Shown here in pieces: positions 17,520 to 26,684 of a DNA stretch of 64,000 nucleotides. The translations under genes were made by a program, and so were the position numbers. Under the pieces are notes generated by a model. That model searched no databases. It was given only the letters and a program-made list of their open reading frames with translations, and had not been told where the DNA came from. Source of the DNA: Tsuneonella rigui. GTDB lineage: Bacteria; Pseudomonadota; Alphaproteobacteria; Sphingomonadales; Sphingomonadaceae. The DNA lies in assembly GCF_003958625.1 (NCBI RefSeq), contig NZ_RSEL01000013.1:1-64000 (forward strand). The letters run 5' to 3'. How positions within the stretch are numbered: the stretch's first letter is position 1; every line of letters starts with the position of its first letter.

Positions 17520-17585
17520 GTCCGAGCGGCCAGGGGCCGGGACAGGGGCGCGCCTTTGCCACCCGTCCCGCCGCTTGGCAAGCGC

Positions 17586-19487
17586 CTATCCGATGAGCGC
17601 GATCAGCTTCGCCAGCCAGCCCTGCAGCGTGCCCACCGGCCCGGTCCGCAGCGTGCTCGCGCATTCGAGGCAATAGGCCTGCATGCCTTGCGCCTTGCCG
17701 AGCCGCTCGGCATCCGCCGCGATCTGCGCCAGCTGCGCCTGCTGCCGCCCGGCGAGCGTGCCGAACAGGTCGGTCGAGGCGGTGCGCGCGTCGCTGTCGC
17801 CCACCAGCAGGCGGCGCAGCAGCGTGTCGGTCGTGCGGCCTTCGTCGCCGAGATACTCGGCATGCCAATCGCCGTCGCCGAGCTTGGCCTGCTTGGCGAC
17901 CCATTCGAGCGCATCGCTTAAGCCGCCATACTGGTCGACCAGCCCGATCTGGCGCGCGGTCCCGCCGTCCCACACGCGGCCCTGGCCGATCTCGTCGACC
18001 CGCGCGGCGGTCATCTTGCGAGAGGCGGCGACGCGGCTGATGAAATCGCCGTAGCCGTTCTCGATGTAGCCCTGCAGCAGCGCATCGGCCTCGGGCGGCA
18101 GGCCCCCGATGAGGTCGGGCTGGCCGGAGAGTGGGGTGGTCTTCACTCCGTCTGCGTGCACGCCCCATTTCGCCGCCGCCTTCTCGAAGGTCGGCACGAC
18201 CGCGAAGATGCCGATCGAGCCGGTGATCGTGTCGGGCTCGGCGAAGATGCGCTGAGCGGGGGTGGAGACCCAGTAACCGCCGCTCGCCGCGAGGTTGCCC
18301 ATCGACACCGCGACCGGAATGCCCTTCGCCTTGTGGCGCAGGATCGCGCGGCGGATTTCCTCGCTCGCCATCACCGATCCGCCCGGCGAATCGACCCGCA
18401 CGACAAGTCCCGCGAGGTCGTCGTCGAGCGCTTCGTCGAGCACCTTGGCGATGCGGTCGCCGCCGGCGGTGCCGGGGCCCGCGTCGCCGTCGACGATCTC
18501 GCCCGCGATGGTTACCACGCCAATCGCCTTGCCGCTGTCGTCGAGCGGGTTGTCGGCGATCCACGGCTCGAGCTCCGTCTTGGCGTATGCGCCCGGCATG
18601 TCGTCCCAAGCATCTTCGCCGGCAACCGCCGCCACCCGCTTGCCGAATGCGACCTTGTCTCCAAGCTGGTCGACGAGGCCGGCGTTCCTGGCCGCGGTCG
18701 CCGCGTCGCCGCCCGCAGCCTTGAACCACCCGACCGGATCGGCGGTGAGCGCGGCGAGCTTCGCCTGCGGCCGCGCCTTCAGGACGTTGGCCTGCCACTC
18801 GCTCCATAATGCGCCGTAGAGCTGCGTGTAGTTCTCCCGCGCGGGATCGGACATCTTGTCGAGAATGTAGGGCTCGACCGCGCTCTTGTAGGTGCCGACC
18901 TTGTACACCCGCGCGTTGACGTCGAGGTTCTTGAGCAGTTCGCCGTAGTAGAGGTGATTGCCGCCGGGCCCGACGACGAACGCGCCGCCCAGGGGATCGA
19001 CCCACACCTCGCTCGCGTGGCTCGCCAGCAGCACGCCGTCGTCGCTGTAGGCGACCGCCCAGCTCAGCACCGGCTTCTTCGCCTTGCGCACCCGGTCGAG
19101 CGCGGCGCCGACTTCCTCGAGATGCACCTGCCCGCCGCCGACGAAACGCGAGAGGTCGAGCACCACCGCCTTGATCCGGTCGTCCTTGGCCGCAGCGTCG
19201 ATCGCGTGGACCAGCTCCTGCACGTCGTATTCGGCCGCCGGCGCCTGGCCCGACATCAGCGTGTCGAACAGGCCGACCTGGCTCTTCTCCTCGACGATCG
19301 TCCCGTCGAGCTTGAGCAGCAGCGCGCCCTCGCGCACCGCCGCCGGGCTCGGGCGGGCGGTCAGTACCGCGTAGAGCGCGAAGAAGAACAGCAGCAGGAA
19401 CACCAGGCTGAGGCCGTCCTTGACGGCGACGATCAGGTGCCAGACCTTGCGGGCGAACGACATTCTTTCAGGGCTTTCGGTAGTCAT
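17586..19487 (-). CDS. sppA: Signal peptide peptidase SppA, 67K type
   Basis: Inner-membrane serine protease that degrades cleaved signal peptides. 633 residues with one N-terminal membrane anchor (about 18-42, DGLSLVFLLLFFFALYAVL) and two tandem peptidase S49 domains, as in E. coli SppA. The nucleophile serine is in MGNLAASGGYWVST of the second domain; the catalytic lysine is expected in the first. ATG 19487 (MTTESPERMS) is used; ATG 19463 (MSFARKVW) is an equally possible start. Divergent from pyrB with about 90 bases between starts. Confidence 0.92.
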   Translation of the reverse strand: MTTESPERMSFARKVWHLIVAVKDGLSLVFLLLFFFALYAVLTARPSPAAVREGALLLKLDGTIVEEKSQVGLFDTLMSGQAPAAEYDVQELVHAIDAAAKDDRIKAVVLDLSRFVGGGQVHLEEVGAALDRVRKAKKPVLSWAVAYSDDGVLLASHASEVWVDPLGGAFVVGPGGNHLYYGELLKNLDVNARVYKVGTYKSAVEPYILDKMSDPARENYTQLYGALWSEWQANVLKARPQAKLAALTADPVGWFKAAGGDAATAARNAGLVDQLGDKVAFGKRVAAVAGEDAWDDMPGAYAKTELEPWIADNPLDDSGKAIGVVTIAGEIVDGDAGPGTAGGDRIAKVLDEALDDDLAGLVVRVDSPGGSVMASEEIRRAILRHKAKGIPVAVSMGNLAASGGYWVSTPAQRIFAEPDTITGSIGIFAVVPTFEKAAAKWGVHADGVKTTPLSGQPDLIGGLPPEADALLQGYIENGYGDFISRVAASRKMTAARVDEIGQGRVWDGGTARQIGLVDQYGGLSDALEWVAKQAKLGDGDWHAEYLGDEGRTTDTLLRRLLVGDSDARTASTDLFGTLAGRQQAQLAQIAADAERLGKAQGMQAYCLECASTLRTGPVGTLQGWLAKLIALIG

Positions 19488-19574
19488 CGGCTGTGCTGAT
19501 AGGGTTTCGCGCGCGCCCGCGCCACCTGAATGCACTTGACCGACCCATGGGCCTCGACCAAGGGCATGGCTTCA

Positions 19575-20591
19575 ATGACATCGGCGGCAAACCCTCGCAC
19601 CGCGAGCCGGTACCCGGCTGGCGCGCGCGCCTTCCCGCACCGCGACCTGCTGGCGATTTCGCGGCTGGAGCGGCACGAGATCCTGTTCCTGCTCGATGAG
19701 GCGGAACAGTGGGTCGAACTGAACCGCGGGGCAGCCAAGCGGACCGACCTCCTCACCGGGCTGACGGTGATCAACGCCTTCTTCGAGAACTCGACCCGCA
19801 CGCTGCTGAGCTTCGAGATCGCCGGCAAGCGCCTCGGCGCCGACGTGGTCAACATGCACGCGGCGCAATCGAGCGTGAAGAAGGGCGAGACGCTGATCGA
19901 CACCGCGATCACGCTCAATGCCATGCGGCCCGATGCGATCGTCATCCGACATGGCAGCAGCGGCGCGACCGCGCTGATCGCCGACAAGGTCGATTGTCCG
20001 GTGCTCAATGCGGGCGACGGGCAGCATGAGCACCCGACGCAGGCGCTGCTCGATGCGCTCGCGCTGCGCCATGCGCTACGGGCGCGGGGGCAGGCCGCGG
20101 ACGATTTCACAGGCCTGACCGTGACGATCTGCGGCGACGTGCTGCACAGCCGGGTCGCGCGCTCGAACATCCTGTGCTTGCAGGCGCTCGGCGCCAGCGT
20201 GCGGGTGTGCGCGCCGCCCTCGCTGCTGCCGAGCCATGTCGAGGCGATGGGGGTGACCGCTTTCACCGACTTCGATCAGGCGCTTGAAGGGGCCGACGTC
20301 GCGATGATGCTGCGATTGCAGACCGAGCGGATGAACGGCCAGTTTGTGCCCTCGGCGCGCGAATATCATCACCTCTACGGACTCACCCGCAAGCGCCTCG
20401 CGCGGGCTGCCCCCGATGCGCTGGTGATGCACCCTGGCCCCATGAACCGCGGGGTCGAGATCGACAGCGAAGTAGCCGATGCGCTCGACCGCTCGATCAT
20501 CACCGGACAGGTCGAGATGGGCGTGGCGATCCGCATGGCCTGTCTCGACGTGCTCACCCGCCGCCGGCGCGGCGTGGAGGGCTGGGCATGA
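19575..20591 (+). CDS. pyrB: Aspartate carbamoyltransferase catalytic subunit PyrB
   Basis: First committed step of pyrimidine synthesis: carbamoyl phosphate plus aspartate to carbamoyl aspartate. 338 residues with the carbamoyl-phosphate motif [13 protein letters not shown], the HGSSGA loop, [13 protein letters not shown] and the aspartate-binding [10 protein letters not shown] and HPGPMNRG segments. ATG 19575 ([10 protein letters not shown]) is chosen; an ATG 15 codons earlier is possible. No pyrI is present; its stop overlaps the start of a dihydroorotase-like gene, the arrangement seen where a non-catalytic PyrC' subunit associates with PyrB. Confidence 0.94.
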   Translation: MTSAANPRTASRYPAGARAFPHRDLLAISRLERHEILFLLDEAEQWVELNRGAAKRTDLLTGLTVINAFFENSTRTLLSFEIAGKRLGADVVNMHAAQSSVKKGETLIDTAITLNAMRPDAIVIRHGSSGATALIADKVDCPVLNAGDGQHEHPTQALLDALALRHALRARGQAADDFTGLTVTICGDVLHSRVARSNILCLQALGASVRVCAPPSLLPSHVEAMGVTAFTDFDQALEGADVAMMLRLQTERMNGQFVPSAREYHHLYGLTRKRLARAAPDALVMHPGPMNRGVEIDSEVADALDRSIITGQVEMGVAIRMACLDVLTRRRRGVEGWA

Positions 20592-21808
20592 AGCAGCAGC
20601 GCTCGCTCGCGATCGTCGGCGGCCGGCTGGTCACGCCGGAAGGTGTGCGCGAGGGATCGCTGCGGCTGGTCGACGGCCGCATCGCGGGGTTTGGCGGAGC
20701 GCAGCCCGGCGACGAGGTGGTTGACGCGAAGGGCCTGCTGGTCGCGCCCGGCCTCGTCGATCTCGGCGTGTTCGCGGTCGACAAGCCCGCGTTTCGCTTC
20801 GGCGGGATCACCCGCGCGGCGCTGATGCCCGATCAGAACCCGCCGCTCGACTACGCGGCGCGGGTCAATTTCATCGCCAAGAGCGGCAAGCCAGACCTGT
20901 GGGTGCACCCGCTCGCGGCGGCAACGGTCGGTCTCGAAGGCAAGGAACTCGCTGAGATTGCGCTCATGCGCGATGCCGGAGCGCGAGCGATCGCGACCGG
21001 GCGCAGGTGGATCGCCGACTCGGGCGTGATGTTGCGTCTCCTCCAATACGCGGCGATGCTCGACCTCGTGGTGGTGACGCACGCCGAGGATGCCGGGCTC
21101 ACCGGCAACGCGGTGGCTACAGCGGGCGACGTGGCGACCCGTCTTGGGCTCCCGAGTGCGCCGGCCGAGGCTGAAGTACTGGCAGTTGCACGCGACATCG
21201 CGCTCGCTGAGATGAGCGGTGCGCGGGTGCACTTCCGCCAGGTGACGACGCGCGCCGCGCTCGCGCTGGTGAGAGCGGCCAAAGCGCGGAGCGTACGCGT
21301 CACCGCCGGGGTCACGCCGGCACACTTCATGCTGTCCGACCTCGCGACGATGGACTTCCGCACGTTCGCGCGCCTGTCGCCGCCCTTGCGCTGCGAGGAT
21401 GATCGGCTGGCGGTGCGCGAGGCGCTCGCCGACGGCACGATCGACGTGATCGCCAGCGGTCACGATCCGCGCGGTCCGGAGGACAAGCGCCTGCCGTTCG
21501 CCGATGCCGCTCCCGGCATGGCGGGCGCCGAGACCCTGCTGGCAATGACCCTGACGCTGAGGCGCGACGGAGTAATCGACCTGCCGCGCGCGTTCGACCT
21601 GCTCGCCGCGAACCCAGCCCGGCTGCTGAGTGTCGATGCCGGCGCCTTGCGCGAAGGCGCCGAGGCCGACATCGCGCTGATCGATCCCGGGCGCCCGTGG
21701 GTGGTCGACAGCCGCGAGATGGCCGCCACTGCCGGCAACACCCCGTTCGATCGCCAACCGACGCAGGGCCGCGTGGTCGCGCTCTACAAGGGCGGCGTCG
21801 CGCTCTAG
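20588..21808 (+). CDS. Dihydroorotase homologue lacking the metal-binding HxH (PyrC'-like)
   Basis: 406 residues of the amidohydrolase/dihydroorotase fold, coupled to pyrB by an ATGA overlap. Active enzymes have DxHxH (VDLHVHLR) after strand 1; here the segment is [12 protein letters not shown], with Gly60 and Phe62 in place of the two histidines. HAED and HDPRGPEDK occur later but the carboxylated-lysine/His set looks incomplete. This matches the PyrC' type known from Pseudomonas, a structural partner that holds PyrB in the dodecamer without catalysis. A true dihydroorotase should exist elsewhere in the genome. Its stop overlaps that of the convergent DUF899 gene. Confidence 0.85.
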   Translation: MKQQRSLAIVGGRLVTPEGVREGSLRLVDGRIAGFGGAQPGDEVVDAKGLLVAPGLVDLGVFAVDKPAFRFGGITRAALMPDQNPPLDYAARVNFIAKSGKPDLWVHPLAAATVGLEGKELAEIALMRDAGARAIATGRRWIADSGVMLRLLQYAAMLDLVVVTHAEDAGLTGNAVATAGDVATRLGLPSAPAEAEVLAVARDIALAEMSGARVHFRQVTTRAALALVRAAKARSVRVTAGVTPAHFMLSDLATMDFRTFARLSPPLRCEDDRLAVREALADGTIDVIASGHDPRGPEDKRLPFADAAPGMAGAETLLAMTLTLRRDGVIDLPRAFDLLAANPARLLSVDAGALREGAEADIALIDPGRPWVVDSREMAATAGNTPFDRQPTQGRVVALYKGGVAL

Positions 21809-22494
21809 TACGAGAGCTTGGGGTACCAGTCGGTGCCGCGGCCCTCTGGCGTCATGTCGAGCACGTTCCACATCGGCGCGAGATCGACCCCGCCGCGCGG
21901 GTCCTTGCCTTCATCCGCCATCTCGCCGGTCATCTCGCCCTTCCAGAACAGGCGGACCTGGTCGCCGTCCTTCCGGAACACGGCCATGATCGGGTATTCC
22001 CACTGCTTGTCGGGGATCCAGCCGCCGAAATCGAGCGGGTAGGCGTCGCCTTCGCATTGCACGAACTTCAGGTGCTGCCAGCCGCGCTCCCGCGCGAAGG
22101 CGATCTGGCGTTCGACCGGGCTGCGGCCGATCACCACCAGGGCCGCGCGCTGCTCGATGTCGGGTGCGTTGGCGTCGAGCGGGCCGAGCAGGTTGGTGCA
22201 CATCGGGCAGGGCCGCTCGCGCTCGGGCCCGTACATCCAGAAGTAGGTCACCAACGTATCGTGCGCGCCGAACAGCCCGGCAAGCGTGACCGTCTCGCCA
22301 TTCATGTCGTGAAAGCGGTAATCCTGATCGATCGCCGGGCCGGGCGGAAGCGCCGCCCGCTTGGCGGCCAACGCATCGATCCGCCGTTGCAGTTCGATCT
22401 CGTCGGCGAGCAGGTCGGTGCGCGCCTTGCTGTATTCGGCGCTTTCGCCGGGGCGCGGCTCGCGCTTGGCGGCGAGCGTGGCGGCGTCATCCAT
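21805..22494 (-). CDS. DUF899 family thioredoxin-like protein
   Basis: 229 residues of the DUF899 family, with a thioredoxin-like fold: TYFWMYGPERERPCPMCTNLLG carries a CPMC pair in the usual redox position, followed by AALVVIGRSPVERQIAFARERGW. The C terminus (GVDLAPMWNVLDMTPEGRGTDW) is a family hallmark. Some homologues are annotated as dithiol-disulfide isomerases; function in vivo is not established. ATG 22494 has a strong GAGGAG site. Confidence 0.85.
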   Translation of the reverse strand: MDDAATLAAKREPRPGESAEYSKARTDLLADEIELQRRIDALAAKRAALPPGPAIDQDYRFHDMNGETVTLAGLFGAHDTLVTYFWMYGPERERPCPMCTNLLGPLDANAPDIEQRAALVVIGRSPVERQIAFARERGWQHLKFVQCEGDAYPLDFGGWIPDKQWEYPIMAVFRKDGDQVRLFWKGEMTGEMADEGKDPRGGVDLAPMWNVLDMTPEGRGTDWYPKLSY

Positions 22495-22550
22495 GGGGCG
22501 TCTCCTCGGCCAAGCTAACCTATGATGCGCTGGCCGCGTTCCGCGCAACG

Positions 22551-22587
22551 AAAAAGGCCCCTCCCGCTTTGCGCGAGAGAGGCCTTT
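22551..22587 (-). terminator. Rho-independent terminator of the ParA/SPOR operon
   Basis: On the minus strand GGCCTCTCTCGC, loop GCAAA-like, GCGGGAGGGGCC followed by TTTTT. All 12 stem positions pair with two G-U wobbles; AAA/TTT extend the stem. About 23 bases past the stop of the SPOR lipoprotein gene. Confidence 0.85.
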
Positions 22588-22609
22588 CGCTCGGTGGCTG
22601 TGAAGCTGG

Positions 22610-23998
22610 TTAGCGTGAAGCCATGCGCACGCCGCGGTCGACCGCGCCGGGTAGCGGACGGCCCTCGGCCCAGGCGAAGCACTGCTGCCCGCGGCCCCGG
22701 ACTGACGAACAGGCCGAGTTCGCCTCGGCGCGCTGCAGGCCGCCGGCATTGACCCGGTAGTAGGTCTTGCCGCGGACCACCGCCTTGGTGATCACCATCT
22801 CGAATTCGGACAACTGCGGAAACTGCTTGGCGTAGATGCTCCAGGCGCGGCGGGCCCCCTGTTCGGACGAGAACGAGCCGAGCTGGACAAGGTGGCCGCC
22901 GGAATGATCGGCGGCGATCTGGCGGCTGGCGACACGCCGCGGAGTTGAAGCTTGCTCGGCTGCCGCGACGCGGACGGGCGCCTGCTGGACGACCGGCTGC
23001 GAGACGAACTCGACCGCTGCGGCCATCATTTGTGCGGGCGTCGCGCCGGTGGGCGCAGGCGCGGCGAAGGCGGCTTCGAAATTCTGCGGCGCTTCGACCT
23101 GAGTCTCGGCGACCGCGAACACGGGCGCTTCCTCGGTAACGACCGGAGCCATCGGGACCGGCGTGGTCGCCGGCAGCTCGCCGCCGGTAAAGGCGACGTC
23201 CTGCGCCGGAGAGGCATGGGCGACTGGCACGGCAATGGCGGCGGCTTCGGCCGCAAGCTGCTGGTTGGTCGGGTGATTGGCGAGCGCCAGCATCGCCGGC
23301 TGGCCCGGATCGGCAACCGCGCGGGTGCCGAGCAGCGAGGCGACGCGGGTGGTGGTGTCGCTCGAGGTCGCAAGCGCGGCCCACTGGGCGATGCGCGCGT
23401 CGAGCTGGTCGGCAGGCACGTCTTCGGCCGCCATCAGCTTCGCACCCGCCCAATTGCCGCCCAAGGCGAGCGCGTAGGCGAGGTTCTGGCGCGTCTTGGG
23501 CGTGTTGTCGCCCGAGCGGACGGCGTTCGACAGGACGAACACGCCCTGCTGCATCTCACCCGCCAGCGCGAGCGCCAGGCCGAGATCGGCCGCCGGAATG
23601 TCATCGCGGTAATCGCTCAGCACCTTCAGCGCCGAAGCGCGGTCGCCGACGGCGATCGAGGCGAGCGCATAGCCGGTCGCGGTGCGGGCGCTGGTGTCAC
23701 CGAGCGTTATTGCATCGTCGAAGCTGGTCCGCGCGGCCTGGAAGCGGCCCGCATTCATGTACACCGCGCCGAGCACCGTGCGGTACGCCGCGTTGCGCGG
23801 ATCGGCCAGCACGGCGGCCTCAGCATTGGCGATCGCGTCGCCGGTGTTGCCCTTGGCGAGCGCCACTTCGGCGCGGTTGGCCGACAAGTCCGCGCGCGGC
23901 GCCGCCTTGGTCGCGCAGCCCGCCAGGCTCGTCGAGGCGAGCGCGGTGCCGGCGGCGAGCACCAGCATGCGAGTGGTCCGGTTCGTGCGGGTCGTCAT
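22610..23998 (-). CDS. TPR lipoprotein with C-terminal SPOR domain
   Basis: 462 residues. Signal peptide with lipobox (ALASTSLAGC, Cys about 24). Tetratricopeptide-type helices follow (RAEVALAKGNTGDAIANAEAAV, NAAYRTVLGAVYMNAGRFQAA), then an Ala/Pro/Val-rich linker, and a C-terminal SPOR domain (GGHLVQLGSFSSEQGARRAWSIY ... AVVRGKTYYRVNAGGL) with a likely disulfide pair. SPOR domains bind denuded septal peptidoglycan, so a periplasmic division- or wall-associated lipoprotein is likely. Last gene of a minus-strand unit with a ParA-like gene, ended by a strong terminator. Start at ATG 23998 with AGGGGAA. Confidence 0.83.
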   Translation of the reverse strand: MTTRTNRTTRMLVLAAGTALASTSLAGCATKAAPRADLSANRAEVALAKGNTGDAIANAEAAVLADPRNAAYRTVLGAVYMNAGRFQAARTSFDDAITLGDTSARTATGYALASIAVGDRASALKVLSDYRDDIPAADLGLALALAGEMQQGVFVLSNAVRSGDNTPKTRQNLAYALALGGNWAGAKLMAAEDVPADQLDARIAQWAALATSSDTTTRVASLLGTRAVADPGQPAMLALANHPTNQQLAAEAAAIAVPVAHASPAQDVAFTGGELPATTPVPMAPVVTEEAPVFAVAETQVEAPQNFEAAFAAPAPTGATPAQMMAAAVEFVSQPVVQQAPVRVAAAEQASTPRRVASRQIAADHSGGHLVQLGSFSSEQGARRAWSIYAKQFPQLSEFEMVITKAVVRGKTYYRVNAGGLQRAEANSACSSVRGRGQQCFAWAEGRPLPGAVDRGVRMASR

Positions 23999-24020
23999 GG
24001 TCGTTCCCCTGTGGTCCCGT

Positions 24021-24536
24021 TCAGTGCCGCTTGACCTGCGCGGCGAGCGTATCGAGTTCGGGCATCCGGCCGAGCAGCGCATCGAGCGCCTCAGTCACCA
24101 GCGCCTGCGCGCTGACGTTCTTGATGGTGGTGGCGAGGCGCAGCTTGAGGTGCCGGTCGGCATCGAGCCGCAGCGTGAATGCGGCGCGGCCGCTCTTTTC
24201 GCGTACCGCGCGGCGCTTGGCCGTCGGGGCGGGCGCGACGAGGCGTTCGGCGATCTGTTCCTGCTGGGCGAGCACGGCCGGGCGCCTGGCCTCGGCATCG
24301 TCGTCCTCGTGCACGCGCGGCATCGGCGTCAGGTGATAGACTTCGGCGCTCGCGGTCTCGCTGTCGCCCATGTCGTTCCAGCCGAGATCCTCGAGATGCT
24401 CCGATTCGGGCTCGGCCATCGGCTCGGCCGCCTGCATCGAGGCGAGCGCGGCGTGCTGCGGACGCATGGCCGGCTTGGCGCCGCCCTTGCGGGCCAGCAG
24501 CGTCGGGCTGAGCGAGGCGAAGGAAATTTCGGCCAC
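24021..24536 (-). CDS. ParA-adjacent small protein, possible DNA-binding partner
   Basis: 171 residues from a GTG start, with AAGGGG upstream. The first ~85 residues look disordered and acidic (SEHLEDLGWNDMGDSE). The C-terminal ~65 residues (GRAAFTLRLDADRHLKLRLATTIKNVSAQALVTEALDALL) have the strand-helix-helix pattern of a ribbon-helix-helix fold, like small partners of ParA-type ATPases. It is between the ParA gene (24 bases upstream) and the SPOR lipoprotein (22 bases downstream). The RHH reading is inference from the residue pattern. Confidence 0.65.
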   Translation of the reverse strand: MAEISFASLSPTLLARKGGAKPAMRPQHAALASMQAAEPMAEPESEHLEDLGWNDMGDSETASAEVYHLTPMPRVHEDDDAEARRPAVLAQQEQIAERLVAPAPTAKRRAVREKSGRAAFTLRLDADRHLKLRLATTIKNVSAQALVTEALDALLGRMPELDTLAAQVKRH

Positions 24537-24560
24537 TGCGATCGGCCCCTTGTTCCTGAC

Positions 24561-25277
24561 TTACTGCGCGACCCGGCGGCCGAAGCCACCTTGCGGACGA
24601 TAGGCGCTGGGGGCGGCCGAAACCGCGTTGGGCGCCGCGAACACGGTGCGGCGGAAGTTCTTTTCGAGCCGGTCGGACACGTAGTTCCACAGCGCGGCCA
24701 TCTCGGCGGCCGAGCGGCCTTCCGGATCGACTTCCATCACCGTGCGGCCGTCGATCATCGAGGCGGCGAAATCGGTGCGGTGGTGAAGCGTGATCGGCGC
24801 GACGGTGCCGTGCTGGCTCAGCGCGACCGCGGCTTCCGAAGTGATCTTGGCCTTGGGCGTCGCAGCGTTGACCACGAAGATCAGCGGCTTGCCGGCGCGT
24901 TCGCACAGATCGACGGTGGCGCCGACGGCGCGCAGATCGTGCGGAGAGGGGCGGGTCGGCACCACGATCAGTTCGGCAACGCCGATGACCGACTGGATCG
25001 CCATGGTGATGGCGGGCGGGGTGTCGATCACCGCCAGCTTGAAGCCCTGCTGGCGCAGGACCTGCAAATCGCTGGCGAGCCGCGCGACGGTGGTTTGGGC
25101 GAACGCCGGGTACTCGGCCTCACGCTCGTTCCACCAATCGGCGAGCGATCCTTGCGGATCGATGTCGATCAGCACCACCGGCCCTGCTCCGGCGCGCTGC
25201 GCCTGCACGGCGAGGTGCCCGGACAGGGTCGTCTTGCCCGATCCGCCCTTCTGCGAAGCCAATGCCAGTACCCGCAA
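24561..25277 (-). CDS. ParA/MinD-family ATPase
   Basis: 238-residue P-loop ATPase with the deviant Walker A KGGSGKTT (10-17), the Walker A' lysine context of ParA, VVLIDIDPQGSLADWW, and AVIDTPPA for Walker B. It lacks an N-terminal HTH, so it is a small (type Ib-like) ParA or orphan positioning ATPase, not the chromosomal ParA with ParB beside it. Start at TTG 25277 (LRVLALASQ), with AGGGGGA 8 bases upstream; an ATG 15 codons earlier has no ribosome site. First gene of a three-gene unit with the RHH-like and SPOR proteins. Confidence 0.85.
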   Translation of the reverse strand: MRVLALASQKGGSGKTTLSGHLAVQAQRAGAGPVVLIDIDPQGSLADWWNEREAEYPAFAQTTVARLASDLQVLRQQGFKLAVIDTPPAITMAIQSVIGVAELIVVPTRPSPHDLRAVGATVDLCERAGKPLIFVVNAATPKAKITSEAAVALSQHGTVAPITLHHRTDFAASMIDGRTVMEVDPEGRSAAEMAALWNYVSDRLEKNFRRTVFAAPNAVSAAPSAYRPQGGFGRRVAQ

Positions 25278-25501
25278 GGCTGGTCCCCCTGAAAAACCCG
25301 TTACCCAGGTGCGCCCATGCACCCTTCGGACCGGGGGATCGCAGCATACCCCTAATTTAACGTTAATGACGCGGCACCGGGGGCCCCTTGAAGTGCCACC
25401 AAAAAAGCCGCGAAAAGAAACCCTTTGCTAACGAGCCGTTCACTATGTCACGCTGGTTAACGAACCCGCCCCGGCGGGCGCGAGGGGAAGAATTCGCTAC
25501 C

Positions 25502-26653
25502 ATGAAGCGCTTCGGAGCTCCGATCGCTGCGGCCGGCCTGATCGCCGGTATCGCTCTCGCGTGTGCCGCGCCCGCGCTCGCCGACGTGAAGGCCGGGGTG
25601 GATGCGTGGGCAGCCGGCGATTTCACGCGCGCGGTCGCGGAATGGAAGGGACCGGCCGCCAAAGGCGATGCCGATGCGCTGTTCAACCTCGCGCAGGCGT
25701 ACCGCCTCGGGCGCGGCGTGCCGGAGGACCTGAAGCAGGCCGAGACGCTCTATGCCCGCGCGGCGGCGAAGGGCCACATCAAGGCGGCCGACAACTACGG
25801 GCTGCTGCTGTTCCAGGACGGCCGGCGCGAGCAGGCGATGCCCTACGTCACGGCCGCCGCCGAGCGCGGGGACCCGCGTGCGCAGTACCTGCTGGGCATC
25901 GCGCATTTCAACGGCGACCTGGTGCCCAAGGACTGGGTCCGCGCCTACGCTTTGCTGACGTTGGCTAACGGCGCAGGGCTGCCGCAGGCGGGCCCGGCGA
26001 TCAAGCAAATGGACGAGTTCGTGCCGCTGGCGCAGCGCCAGCAAGCGCAGACGCTGGCTACCCAGATGCGGGCGAGCGCCGATGCGCAGCGGTCGAGCCA
26101 GATGGCCGCCGCCGATCTGGGTGACGGGGTCGCGGCGGTTACTTCGATGCCTGCAAGGGTTGCGGCCGTCTCGCCGACGGTGCTGCCGCCCGCGCGAGTG
26201 CCGCAACCGGTTGCAAGCGTCGCCGTGCCGCCGTCTTCGATCGCGGTTGCCGAGGCCGCCGTCGCCGAGGCGATGCGCGCGACCGGCACGGAAAGCCCGG
26301 CCACCGCGGGTGCCGACTTCGCGCGGCCGGAGCAGGTCGCGTCTCCGCCAAGCCGTCCGGCTCGCGATGTGGCGCAAGCGCAAGTGCAGCGCGCCGATCC
26401 GCCGGTGAAGCCCAGTGCGACCACTGGCGGCCCATGGAAACTACAGCTCGGCGCATTCTCGGTCGCCGGGAATGCGGACCGCCTGTGGTCGCAGCTCGCC
26501 GGCAAGGCCGCTCTTGCGGGCAAGAGCAAGCTGACCGCACCGGCGGGCCGCCTGACCCGTTTGCTCGCAAGCGGCTGGCCGAGCGAAGCTGCCGCGCAAA
26601 CGGCCTGCGCCTCGCTCAAGGCGAGCGGACAGAGCTGCCTCGTCACCCGTTGA
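25502..26653 (+). CDS. Sel1-repeat protein with SPOR domain
   Basis: 383 residues. Signal peptide (MKRFGAPIAAAGLIAGIALA, cut near ALADVKAG). Sel1/TPR-like repeats occupy about 35-180 (GDADALFNLAQAYRLGRGVPEDLKQAETLY; GHIKAADNYGLLLF; GDPRAQYLLGIAHFNGDLVPKDW). A Pro/Ala/Val-rich linker leads to a C-terminal SPOR domain (PWKLQLGAFSVAGNADRLWSQL) with paired Cys. Same architecture type as the TPR-SPOR lipoprotein encoded 1.5 kb away on the opposite strand; the two flank the ParA unit. Probably periplasmic, binding septal glycan strands. Confidence 0.82.
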   Translation: MKRFGAPIAAAGLIAGIALACAAPALADVKAGVDAWAAGDFTRAVAEWKGPAAKGDADALFNLAQAYRLGRGVPEDLKQAETLYARAAAKGHIKAADNYGLLLFQDGRREQAMPYVTAAAERGDPRAQYLLGIAHFNGDLVPKDWVRAYALLTLANGAGLPQAGPAIKQMDEFVPLAQRQQAQTLATQMRASADAQRSSQMAAADLGDGVAAVTSMPARVAAVSPTVLPPARVPQPVASVAVPPSSIAVAEAAVAEAMRATGTESPATAGADFARPEQVASPPSRPARDVAQAQVQRADPPVKPSATTGGPWKLQLGAFSVAGNADRLWSQLAGKAALAGKSKLTAPAGRLTRLLASGWPSEAAAQTACASLKASGQSCLVTR

Positions 26654-26684
26654 GCCGAGCCCCTCGCCGCTCTACCACCAGGCG

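Noticed and set aside
17588-19005. Long minus-strand frame through sppA with Arg/Gly-rich translation
   Set aside because: It is a GC-rich shadow frame of sppA and even runs through tRNA-Val; composition (R, G, A only) is not protein-like.
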